From positions 1-64,000 of the forward strand of contig SDWH01000021.1 in assembly GCA_019550975.1 (NCBI GenBank): a DNA stretch of 64,000 nucleotides, given 5' to 3'. Below, piece by piece: positions 36,917 to 44,975 of this stretch; the first letter of the stretch is position 1, and every line of letters begins with the position of its first letter. Source of the DNA: Bacteroidales bacterium SW299. GTDB taxonomy: Bacteria > Bacteroidota > Bacteroidia > Bacteroidales > Bacteroidaceae. The notes beneath the pieces were generated by a model, which was given only the letters and a program-made list of their open reading frames with translations, did not search any database and had not been told where the DNA came from. Both the position numbers and the translations under genes were made by a program.

Positions 36917-36968
36917 CAAAGGCACAGAAACGATATAGCCGAAAATTCATTGGGTTTCTGTGCCTTTG
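36917..36968. repeat. CAAAGGCACAGAAAC hairpin after GH29
   Basis: A perfect 15-bp stem, CAAAGGCACAGAAAC at 36917-36931 with its complement at 36954-36968. It is 12 bp past the GH29 stop and likely ends that operon's transcript. Confidence 0.75.
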
Positions 36969-36980
36969 CGTCTGATTCCA

Positions 36981-38783
36981 TTACTGTTTGACAAGCTCAA
37001 TCCGCAAGAAACGGATGTTGTCGTCTTTTTCATGCTGGAGGTCTTCTCCGAAAGAACCGAGCCGGTTGAAGGTACCGGTGTCATTGACAGACAATTCAAG
37101 CTTTACGGTTCCTTCCTGTTCAAAAGCGACAGTTCCGATATCGCTCCATGTTTCCGGGTATGAGTGCTGGCGTACATTGGCCAGTTCCCCATCTTTTTGC
37201 AGGGTAACCGATTCGAACAGCCTGTTTCCCACCTTCAGCGTGATGTTTGCTCCTTCTGCAAAGCTTTTCCTCCAATGCCGGCTTGTAAAGACTCTTACCA
37301 GATATGTACCGGGGCTGTCCACTTCGCATTTCATCAGCACCTTTCCCGTTCCTTTGCGGAAATTCTGCGTAGCCATGCCTTCGGAAAAACCCAACCGGCC
37401 TTCCGGTCCGGGCACGACAGTTCCGCTTGCTATGGGAATGCTGATTATGCTTTCGTTCATGTAGTTGGCATCATTGATATGTACGGGTTCTTTGCATGTG
37501 AGTTTAAGCACAGGCACACGTTCGTAGTCCAAGCTGTCAGGCAGCGTCAGTTTACAGATGTTTTCGCAAGAGAAGCTCACTTCTTCTCCCGATGAAAGCA
37601 TTTCTGCCTTTTCGATGGGCGAGAGCATTCCTTTCAGTTCAATGCTGTTTCCGGCAGGCTGGCGGAGCAAATGCAGATACAGGATATTGTTTTTGCGTGT
37701 TACAAATCCCCACGGGAAATTGTCGTTGAATGGATTGGCGGTAGTGCCATAGATGGATTCGGCATTGGTTTTCATCCATTCGCCTATGAAGTTCATGATA
37801 TCCACACTGGGCTGAGGAATCGTTCCGTCAGCTTTCGGTCCGACATTGACTACGTAGTTGACTCCCCGGCTTGCACATTCTATCAGTGAGCAAAGAATGT
37901 CTTTTGGCTTTTTCCAGTCGTGGTCATTTTTCTTGTATCCCCATGTCCGGTTCATTGTAGCTACCATTTCCAGATCCTGGCTCACCTTTGCGCAAGGCAT
38001 TTCATTGTCACCCAGCATTCCATAGTCGCCCAAATCATATCCAACCCGTCCGTTGACGATGCATTCGGGCTGAAGCTCTCTTACAGCATTTACAAAAGCC
38101 CGGCTCTGCTCTTCTGTCAGATCCATCGGGGTATCATACCATAACAGGTCTATTTTCCCGTAACGGGTGAGCAGTTCCTTTATCTGCGGCAATGCCTTTT
38201 CATTGATATACTTGTCTACATTCGGCCTTACTTCTGATTTCGGCTTGCCGTAGTGTCCGTCATATTCTTTTTCCATCACGGCCGCTTCTTCTTCATGCCA
38301 GTCTTGCCGGTGCGAATAATAAAGTCCGACTTTGATTCCATGTTTTCGGCAAGCCTCCACCAGCTCCTTCAACGGATCTCCCTTGTATGGTGTTCTTTCG
38401 ACATCAAAGTCAGACACACTGCTTGGATACAGGCAAAATCCCTCGTGGTGTTTGGTCGTGAAAATGATGTAGCGCGCCCCTGCATTCTTGGCCAGTTTGA
38501 CCCATTCTTCCGGCCTGTAGTTTGCCATGGTGAAGCCGGAAGCCAGCTTTTCGTATTCGGAGTTAGGTATCTTGGCGAAGTTCTGTATCCATTCTCCTAT
38601 TCCGTCGATTTGCTTTCCTTTCCATTCGCCGGCGGCTACCGAATAAAGTCCCCAGTGGACGAACATGCCGAAACGCGCTTCCCGCCACCATTCCATATCC
38701 GGATTAGCCGGCTGCTGCGTCTTTCCACAACTGCAAAGCATATTGCACAGCAACAGTATGCTTAACCATTTTATCAAATTCAT
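36981..38783 (-). CDS. GH29 alpha-L-fucosidase
   Basis: A 600-residue lipoprotein (lipobox LCSC, Cys19), so likely anchored in the periplasm or on the surface. WWREARFGMFVHWGLYSVAAGEW starts the catalytic barrel; HHEGFCLYPS and KVGLYYSHRQDWHE are family blocks, and DLLWYDTP (about residue 221) has the nucleophile Asp. A C-terminal beta-sandwich occupies about 350-600. GH29 enzymes remove alpha-L-fucose from mucin, Lewis antigens or plant glycans with retention. It starts 7 bp after the PL8 lyase gene ends, so they form one operon aimed at host glycans; fucosylated chondroitin is possible but unproven. Confidence 0.92.
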   Translation of the reverse strand: MNLIKWLSILLLCNMLCSCGKTQQPANPDMEWWREARFGMFVHWGLYSVAAGEWKGKQIDGIGEWIQNFAKIPNSEYEKLASGFTMANYRPEEWVKLAKNAGARYIIFTTKHHEGFCLYPSSVSDFDVERTPYKGDPLKELVEACRKHGIKVGLYYSHRQDWHEEEAAVMEKEYDGHYGKPKSEVRPNVDKYINEKALPQIKELLTRYGKIDLLWYDTPMDLTEEQSRAFVNAVRELQPECIVNGRVGYDLGDYGMLGDNEMPCAKVSQDLEMVATMNRTWGYKKNDHDWKKPKDILCSLIECASRGVNYVVNVGPKADGTIPQPSVDIMNFIGEWMKTNAESIYGTTANPFNDNFPWGFVTRKNNILYLHLLRQPAGNSIELKGMLSPIEKAEMLSSGEEVSFSCENICKLTLPDSLDYERVPVLKLTCKEPVHINDANYMNESIISIPIASGTVVPGPEGRLGFSEGMATQNFRKGTGKVLMKCEVDSPGTYLVRVFTSRHWRKSFAEGANITLKVGNRLFESVTLQKDGELANVRQHSYPETWSDIGTVAFEQEGTVKLELSVNDTGTFNRLGSFGEDLQHEKDDNIRFLRIELVKQ

Positions 38784-38790
38784 ACTTCAA

Positions 38791-41238
38791 TCAAAGTTTT
38801 ATTAATGAAACATAGATTGGATTCCCTTCTGCCAGTTTTGCCTTTAATATGGTATTGCCCCGTTCGTTCTGTCCGATAGTCAGTCCCGATACTTTTTTGT
38901 CCGGTTTCAGTTTCCATTTCCCTTTCAGCTCTATTGCCATCGGTGTGGGTCTGGACTCCCAATAATTCTTGCGCAGCATTTCGGGGCGAAGGTTCGGATT
39001 ACATAAAGCCAGCTCCAGTCCGTTTCCGTTTTTATCCTTCCGTTCCATAACCAGCAGTTCTGTTCCGGAGGCGCATACCGTTCCATAAGAAAGTCCCGAT
39101 GCCGGGGCGAAAAACGCATAGGCAATCGTTGATGTGGGGCAATGCTTTATCACATGCAGGGAGTCGCGTTCTGCCATCACCTTAAAAAGATGCCCCTGCT
39201 CTTGCTTGCCTGCAATGTCTTTCATCCTTTCGGGAGTTGCTGCCGGAACTACCATAAACTGATAATCGGCCTCCTCCGGCTTGACTCCATGTTCCAGATA
39301 CGCTTTGGCCACCGTTTCCTTGCCAGACTCTGCCGCTATGCCGTTCACCGAAGGCGTTTCCTGTTCGATATACTTTATGACCAGCTTGTCGTGATTCCGG
39401 GGAATATAATAGCCGGTTGTGACAGGAGTCACCATCCACACGCATTCTTCGGGATCGATCGCCGTTTCATGCCCTTGCGGGAAATCTTTTCCGTTTACTG
39501 TCAGCGTTCTGTATCCTTTGGAAGTGACCGCCTGGAAAAGATTGGTGGCTGTGATGTAGTCATCCGGATATTCCCCTTGGGCTTCTATGCCGGTGCCCAG
39601 GCTGAACAACATACCGTCTATGGCGAATGTAGACTTACAGAATTTCAGGTTTGTAGCTCTGAAGCGCGGATTTCCCCAGCGGTCGTCCTGATCGAAAGCA
39701 GCGGCAAATAGTCCGCAGTCTTTCCAGGCCAATGCTCCGGAAAAGTTGGTTGTAGACGACTTTTGGTCAAACCGGTCCGTATCATTTCCTCCCGGCATCA
39801 TATCCTTCCAGTCCGTATAGTGTACCGTTGTGCTTCCCGGCATCATGTTCCAGTCCCATCCTCCGTCTTTCTTTTCTTTGTCCGCCGGATAGCCGCTCGG
39901 CACAAGCCCTCCTTCATAGAGCACCTCCAGTGTTCCATGACTTTGATACCTTCCGAAGCGGTTTTGCCTGCTGTAGATTTCTCCGCCCCAGAATACAGTG
40001 GTGGGGCATCTCATGACGGCTACCCAATTATCTTTTCTGTATACGCCCGCCGGGCTGAAATTGAACTGGTAATAGCCGTCGGCATTCACTTCGGGAACAT
40101 CCGCATATTTTTTTGTCTTGTAGAAATAATTATACCATGAAGCCAGTTCCGGATCGTATGGCACACCGTCTATATCTCCTCCCACTTCGATCAGCGTTTC
40201 AAACAGGCCTTGCGAGAAAGCCACTTCCGTTCCATAAAACGGATGTCTTCCCGCCATGCTGTTTCCGAAGATGCGGTTCTTGTCGGAGTCGGAGCGCACG
40301 GCCATCAGATAAAGGCTGACTATGGCTTTGCGCATCCTTTGATAAGCGTCCTTTTTTATGCGGAAAGAAGTGCCTTTCAGTTTTCCCATGTATTCCACCC
40401 ATGTTTTGTAAGCATACATGTATCCGTTATAATGGCTGTTGTGATGAAACCCTGTGCCATCGGGCTTCAGTACATCCTGTCCGCTGGGACTATATTGCGT
40501 GCAAGCAGAGAGGAAATGCGAAAAGGCCGACAGATCCCTTGCTGCAAGCTTGTTGTCCGGGTTGTGCAGGGCGCAGACAAACAGGTGAGGAGTAACATTA
40601 TAAATATAGTCCGAATTGACTTGTTCACGGATTTTCTCTGCGCTTAAATACATCTTTTCAGCTTCCACCAGATGCTTCACGGCTGCTATCAGCCTCATCT
40701 TCCTTTGTCTGTCGCATACGGGCAGAGCACTTAAAAAATCGGCAGGCACATTGCGCACGTCACTGTAGTTGCTGTATCGGAATGCAGGAATGCCCTCTAT
40801 CACATTTTGGGTAAAGAGGTAGTCGAGAAAAAGGTTGAGCTGTTGGACGCACTGTTTTTCCTGTACGGCGGCTGCGGCCAAAGCACGCGCCATGCTGCCA
40901 AGCTTCCGGGCTTCCTGCTGGGATACTGTCCCATTTTTCAGCAGGTTTTTTCCTGTGACCTCAGATTCATTTACGCGCTTTAATTGATGTAATTGCAATT
41001 GAATCCTAGCCGTTTCAATTTCTTTTTCACTGGCTTTCGGGTAAGCCAGTCTGTATTTTTCCCGAAGCATGTCCAGTTCTTTTTGCCGGATGCTTGATAC
41101 ATCTTCTGAACTGTCCGGATGTTTTGCTTCTGATGACGCGGGAATATCCGCCGCTGCAGGAGTGAGCAGCAGCACGCCTCCTGCCAAAACCAACGTTTTT
41201 ATGATGTCTTTTAATTTCATGTTTCTCATTTTCAGCAT
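38791..41238 (-). CDS. Polysaccharide lyase family 8, chondroitin ABC lyase type
   Basis: An 815-residue exported lyase; Met codons at positions 1, 4 and 7 are all possible starts before the signal peptide (LVLAGGVLLLTPAAA). It matches the Proteus vulgaris chondroitin ABC lyase block by block: HHNSHYNGY (about residue 264, catalytic His and Tyr eight apart), AGRHP (about 329, Arg), and EIYSRQNRFGRYQSHG (about 421, Glu), followed by GGWDWNMMPGSTTVH. All four catalytic positions are present. It lacks the N-terminal galactose-binding-like domain of the ~1000-residue Proteus enzyme. It should cleave chondroitin or dermatan sulfate by beta-elimination. First gene of an operon with GH29; array D lies 124 bp upstream. 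Confidence 0.88.
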   Translation of the reverse strand: MLKMRNMKLKDIIKTLVLAGGVLLLTPAAADIPASSEAKHPDSSEDVSSIRQKELDMLREKYRLAYPKASEKEIETARIQLQLHQLKRVNESEVTGKNLLKNGTVSQQEARKLGSMARALAAAAVQEKQCVQQLNLFLDYLFTQNVIEGIPAFRYSNYSDVRNVPADFLSALPVCDRQRKMRLIAAVKHLVEAEKMYLSAEKIREQVNSDYIYNVTPHLFVCALHNPDNKLAARDLSAFSHFLSACTQYSPSGQDVLKPDGTGFHHNSHYNGYMYAYKTWVEYMGKLKGTSFRIKKDAYQRMRKAIVSLYLMAVRSDSDKNRIFGNSMAGRHPFYGTEVAFSQGLFETLIEVGGDIDGVPYDPELASWYNYFYKTKKYADVPEVNADGYYQFNFSPAGVYRKDNWVAVMRCPTTVFWGGEIYSRQNRFGRYQSHGTLEVLYEGGLVPSGYPADKEKKDGGWDWNMMPGSTTVHYTDWKDMMPGGNDTDRFDQKSSTTNFSGALAWKDCGLFAAAFDQDDRWGNPRFRATNLKFCKSTFAIDGMLFSLGTGIEAQGEYPDDYITATNLFQAVTSKGYRTLTVNGKDFPQGHETAIDPEECVWMVTPVTTGYYIPRNHDKLVIKYIEQETPSVNGIAAESGKETVAKAYLEHGVKPEEADYQFMVVPAATPERMKDIAGKQEQGHLFKVMAERDSLHVIKHCPTSTIAYAFFAPASGLSYGTVCASGTELLVMERKDKNGNGLELALCNPNLRPEMLRKNYWESRPTPMAIELKGKWKLKPDKKVSGLTIGQNERGNTILKAKLAEGNPIYVSLIKL

Positions 41239-41361
41239 TAAAAGCCTGCCGTTTGAATTTTCCGATCAAGTAATATATCAGGCTCTAAAAATATATAATT
41301 TTGAAGAAATGAAAAAGAAACATTGCAGCTTATAAATTTCTGTTTTTATGATGAGATCCAT

Positions 41362-41441
41362 ATCTCCAGGCTGAAAATACATATCTTCAGGCTGGAGATG
41401 CACATCCTTAGACTGGAGATTTATATCTCTAGGCTGGAGAT
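41362..41441. repeat. Phased palindrome array D (4 units, 21-bp period)
   Basis: Four 17-bp imperfect palindromes of the form ATCTYYAGrCTGgAGAT start at 41362, 41383, 41404 and 41425, exactly 21 bp apart; a half unit (GAGAT at 41353-41357) precedes them. The fourth, ATCTCTAGGCTGGAGAT, is nearly perfect. It shares its sequence with array B, about 26.6 kb away. It sits 124 bp upstream of the PL8 start and about 100 bp upstream of the mnmA promoter. The rest of the 41239-41555 gap shows nothing else. Confidence 0.88.
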
Positions 41442-41517
41442 GCAGATGTTTCCGGAACCTGCCTGTTTTCTCTCCGCCAGCCAAGCAGCCACCTTACGCA
41501 GGCGAGGGCAAGGAAAT

Positions 41518-41546
41518 TGCCATTCTGACCGAATTTATTAACTTTG
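41518..41546 (+). promoter_or_regulatory. Promoter of mnmA
   Basis: TTG at 41518-41520, an 18-bp spacer and TAACTTTG at 41539-41546. It lies only 3-9 bp before the candidate start codons, which implies a leaderless or nearly leaderless mRNA. Confidence 0.75.
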
Positions 41547-41555
41547 CACATGATT

Positions 41556-42617
41556 ATGGATACAAACAACAAAGTTTTGCTTGGGATGAGCGGAGGAACG
41601 GACAGTTCTGTCGCCGCCCTCCTGCTTCAGGACGCAGGCTATGAAGTGACCGGCATCACTTTCCGATTCTACGAGAAAAATGATGATACGGAATATCTGG
41701 ACGACGCACAGGATTTGTGCAAACGCCTGCATATTCCCCATATCGTATATGATGCACGTAAAGCTTTCAAAGAAAAAATCATTCGCTACTTTATCTCCGA
41801 ATACATGGCAGGACGTACGCCCGTTCCCTGCACGCTCTGCAACAACTTTCTGAAATGGCCGCTGCTGAGAGATATGGCTGACAAGCTCAACATTTTCTAT
41901 CTGGCCACCGGACACTACGTAAAGAAAAACTTTATCGGAAAACATTGGCATATCTCCTGCGGAGCTGACCGTGACAAAGACCAGTCGTTCTTCTTATGGG
42001 GGCTTCCACAGGATATTCTGGAGCGCATGCTGCTGCCTTTAGGGGAACTGACGAAAACGCGGGTACGTGAGATAGCCGCAGAAAGGGGATTTCTGAAAGC
42101 AGCGAAGAAGAAAGACAGCCTGGGCGTATGCTTCTGCCCTATGGACTACCGGACTTTCTTAAAGGAACATGCTCCACACGGCAGCATTGCGCCGGGGCAT
42201 TTTTACGATACGGACGGAAAAATTATCGGCACACACGAGGGATACCCGTTCTATACTGTTGGACAAAGAAGGGGATTGGGTATAAATCTGAACAAGGCGT
42301 TGTTCGTAAAAGACATCTTCCCGAGAGAAAACAAAGTCGTGCTCAGCGGCAGCTTGCAGGATCTGGAAAAGAATGAAATATGCCTGAAGGACTGGAATAT
42401 CACCAATCCGGCCGCCCTGCTCGAAAAAGATGATGTCATCATAAAAATCAGATACAGAAAACAAGCCAACCGCTGTACTGTACATCTCACGGAAGACAAA
42501 CAGCTCCGCGTGGAGCTTCACGAGCCGCTTGCGTCTGTGGCATCGGGACAGGCCGCCGCATTCTATCGCAAGGACATTGTTTTAGGAGGCGGCATCATCG
42601 AAGCCGCCTTCCCATAA
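41556..42617 (+). CDS. mnmA: tRNA-specific 2-thiouridylase
   Basis: A 353-residue cytosolic enzyme that thiolates U34 of tRNA-Glu, -Gln and -Lys. [15 protein letters not shown] is the ATP-binding PP-loop; PCTLCN (about residue 91) and GVCFCP (about 189) hold the two catalytic cysteines; [13 protein letters not shown] and the C-terminal beta-barrel (ASGQAAAFY) are typical. I prefer ATG 41556 because the -7 box ends at 41546 and the transcript should begin near 41552; ATG 41550 is possible and the upstream TTG is not. Gut Bacteroidales often carry more than one MnmA-like gene, so this may be a paralogue. Confidence 0.92.
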   Translation: MDTNNKVLLGMSGGTDSSVAALLLQDAGYEVTGITFRFYEKNDDTEYLDDAQDLCKRLHIPHIVYDARKAFKEKIIRYFISEYMAGRTPVPCTLCNNFLKWPLLRDMADKLNIFYLATGHYVKKNFIGKHWHISCGADRDKDQSFFLWGLPQDILERMLLPLGELTKTRVREIAAERGFLKAAKKKDSLGVCFCPMDYRTFLKEHAPHGSIAPGHFYDTDGKIIGTHEGYPFYTVGQRRGLGINLNKALFVKDIFPRENKVVLSGSLQDLEKNEICLKDWNITNPAALLEKDDVIIKIRYRKQANRCTVHLTEDKQLRVELHEPLASVASGQAAAFYRKDIVLGGGIIEAAFP

Positions 42618-42636
42618 AAAAGTCCAGCGCATCATT

Positions 42637-42676
42637 CCGAACGCAAAGGCACAACGTTACGGGCCTCTGCGTTCGG
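42637..42676. repeat. Hairpin between convergent mnmA and TonB receptor
   Basis: CCGAACGCAAAGGC at 42637-42650 pairs with 42663-42676 (one mismatch) around a 12-nt loop. It probably ends transcripts from both sides. Confidence 0.72.
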
Positions 42677-42683
42677 CACAGAA

Positions 42684-44738
42684 CTACCACTTCAGCCGCC
42701 ACACGACACCGGCACGTACCCAGATGCCAGGCTGAGGGATATTGCCGTAGTCATAATAGGTTCTGTTCAGCAGATTGTTGGCTTCAGCATACACCCGATA
42801 AGAAGATGTATCCCACGACAAGCGCGCATCGAGCAGTGAATAAGGCTCATAAGCCACCATTTCTCCGTTCTGCTCATAATTTCCCATACGGTCCTGCCAA
42901 CGGTAAGATACGTTGAGGTTCAGATTCCGCCAGACACGCAGATTCGCCTGTGCCACAACTTTGTGGCGAAGATACTCCAGCGCATATCTTGACTGGACAT
43001 CCGGCTCCGACTTCTTATCCTGGTCAATGTAAGCGTATGATACAGTCAGGTTTCTGATGAAAAAAGTCCTGTGCAGCATTTCGTCGAAACTCACATCCAG
43101 CGAAGTTTCCACTCCGGTGGTATTTACTTTTGCATGGTTGACAGACTGCCAGGGAGCATCGGCTCCTTCCGACAAATCCTTTATCCAGTCAATCAGATTC
43201 GTGCCCCGGTAATGAAAAAGACTGACAGTTCCCCGGATTCCCGGAGTCAGATATTTCACGCCTATCTCATAAGCTTTCATCTCCTCGGGCTTCAGGTACC
43301 TGTCGGCCTTGTATCCGTTCACCGAATAATAAAGTTCGGTAAAGGTAGGCATTCTCAAGGATGTGTTGAACGAGGCATACAGCTTCCAGTCGCGTGCAAA
43401 CTGCCAGCTCGCGTCCACCCCCGGATAAAACCGGAAATTCATTTCATTTCCTGTATTTTTCACGGCTATAACGCCAGCCGAAAGCGTAAACCCTCTCAGC
43501 AGGATATTATGCTCCAGATGGAAACTCAGGTTTGTGCGGTTCAGCCCTGCCGTATATTCTCCTCCGCCGGGAGCCGGTTCAGGAAAGTGCAAAGGCTCTC
43601 CCAAAGTGGTACTGACCACGCCTTCGTTACGAAACTCCGCGCCGAAAGCGGTCTTTCCCAACGCTGTTTCCAATGTATTGTTCAGATTCAATCCGTAGAC
43701 ATCCGTCCGATGATAATTGAAAGGCACCGTTTCGGGGCGGTTGCGCACCAGTTCAAAACGGTCTTCCGAACGGTTCCAGTAAACCGAGGGCTTGAAACGA
43801 TAGACATCGCCCTTGGTTTCCGCCTGGACGGCTGTATAGTATTTGCGTGTATGCTCAAACTGATCGTCATACTTCGCACTGTAGAAAGTGTTTGCCCCAT
43901 AGTCTTTTTGGGTAAATCCGGCATGCCATCTTACCTCCGCTTTCTCATGGGCATATCCGCCCTGATAAAAGGCTTTCGCCTGTTTGAAGTCGCTGTTCAA
44001 ACGCCCTGCCGCATTCCGGCTGAATCCGTCACTCCGGCTGAAACCTCCGGAGAACTGGTTGCTGAACGCTCCTTTCGTCAGATTTATATGGCCTCCTCCG
44101 TCGAAAAAGCCATACGAACCGCCTTCCGCCCGCAGCTCCATTCCGCTCTGCAAATCGGGACGGGTCACAATATTGATCGCTCCGACCAGTGACGATGTGC
44201 CATACACACGTCCTGCAGGCCCTTCAAGCACTTCAATTCGTTCTATTTCACTGATGTCAACTGGAAAATCGGCCGCATTATGGCCAGTCTGGGGGTCACA
44301 GATATTGATTCCGTTCAGAAGAATTGTGATTTGGTCGAACGTCCCCCCTCTGATACTGATGTCCGTTTGTACTCCCATGTCACCCCGCTGGCGGACATCA
44401 ATCCCAACGGCATACTTCAGCAAATCGTTCACACTTTGCGCAGGAACCGCAGCAATGTCGTCACGGTCGAGCACAGTTACCATCCGCGCCGCCTGACTGA
44501 CGGTCATCGGAACGCGCGTGCCGGTCACCTCCACTTCTCCCAACTCGTACAATTTCTCCTTTGCATGATTTTCTGTCTGCGCTGAAACAGAATCGACATT
44601 TGCGAATGTCAGCATTGCAGCCGACAATACACCGATTGTCACCTCCACTTTCAAGCTCATGAAAACAGCATAGGGACGGCGAGAGAAACGTTTGAAACGG
44701 ACTGCACTGCTGCCTCTCTTAAAGTTTTCTTTTTTCAT
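42684..44738 (-). CDS. TonB-dependent receptor, BtuB-like, with extended N terminus
   Basis: A 684-residue outer-membrane receptor. Its first ~30 residues are basic and aromatic (RFKRFSRRPYAVFMSLK) before the hydrophobic signal core (IGVLSAAMLTFA), longer than a normal signal peptide. TonB region LGEVEVTGTRVPM, plug with ISIRGGTFDQITILLNGI and EVLEGPAGRVYGTSSLVGAINIVT, barrel with LRMPTFTELYYSVNGY. The plug and barrel motifs are those of the cobalamin-receptor subfamily. However, no cobalamin riboswitch lies in its 25-nt leader or further upstream, so the substrate is open. Divergent from the activase gene at 44976. Its product could also import another small cofactor or chelate. Confidence 0.85.
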   Translation of the reverse strand: MKKENFKRGSSAVRFKRFSRRPYAVFMSLKVEVTIGVLSAAMLTFANVDSVSAQTENHAKEKLYELGEVEVTGTRVPMTVSQAARMVTVLDRDDIAAVPAQSVNDLLKYAVGIDVRQRGDMGVQTDISIRGGTFDQITILLNGINICDPQTGHNAADFPVDISEIERIEVLEGPAGRVYGTSSLVGAINIVTRPDLQSGMELRAEGGSYGFFDGGGHINLTKGAFSNQFSGGFSRSDGFSRNAAGRLNSDFKQAKAFYQGGYAHEKAEVRWHAGFTQKDYGANTFYSAKYDDQFEHTRKYYTAVQAETKGDVYRFKPSVYWNRSEDRFELVRNRPETVPFNYHRTDVYGLNLNNTLETALGKTAFGAEFRNEGVVSTTLGEPLHFPEPAPGGGEYTAGLNRTNLSFHLEHNILLRGFTLSAGVIAVKNTGNEMNFRFYPGVDASWQFARDWKLYASFNTSLRMPTFTELYYSVNGYKADRYLKPEEMKAYEIGVKYLTPGIRGTVSLFHYRGTNLIDWIKDLSEGADAPWQSVNHAKVNTTGVETSLDVSFDEMLHRTFFIRNLTVSYAYIDQDKKSEPDVQSRYALEYLRHKVVAQANLRVWRNLNLNVSYRWQDRMGNYEQNGEMVAYEPYSLLDARLSWDTSSYRVYAEANNLLNRTYYDYGNIPQPGIWVRAGVVWRLKW

Positions 44739-44768
44739 TGTGAATAAATATAGTTAATAAATACGAGG

Positions 44769-44800
44769 CAAAGAAACGACAAATAAACCTTACCAGCAAA
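44769..44800 (-). promoter_or_regulatory. Promoter of the 42684-44738 TonB receptor
   Basis: TTTG (CAAA at 44797-44800 on plus), a 20-bp spacer and TTTCTTTG (CAAAGAAA at 44769-44776 on plus). Confidence 0.65.
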
Positions 44801-44911
44801 TCTCATCTGCTGAAAATACCCTTGTCACATTCGCCGCATTACGGCAAAGCACATGTTTCCAACACATTATATTTGAACTGTTAAATATTCATATTTTCAT
44901 AGCTTACGACG

Positions 44912-44941
44912 TTTGCATTCGCTTCCAATTGCATACATTTG
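44912..44941 (+). promoter_or_regulatory. Promoter of the activase/TetR operon
   Basis: TTTG at 44912-44915, an 18-bp spacer and TACATTTG at 44934-44941, 35 bp before the start codon. Confidence 0.72.
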
Positions 44942-44975
44942 CGTTTGACAATAGTGTAAAACATGAAAAACTGAT

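Noticed and set aside
38791-38962. Annotated-looking overlap between the PL8 and GH29 genes
   Set aside because: The apparent 60-codon frame here is only another frame of the PL8 3' end; the true genes are 7 bp apart.
41323-41541. Small frame reading as leucine-rich heptads across array D
   Set aside because: It arises from a 21-bp DNA repeat, lacks a promoter and ends in unrelated sequence; the DNA palindrome explains it better.
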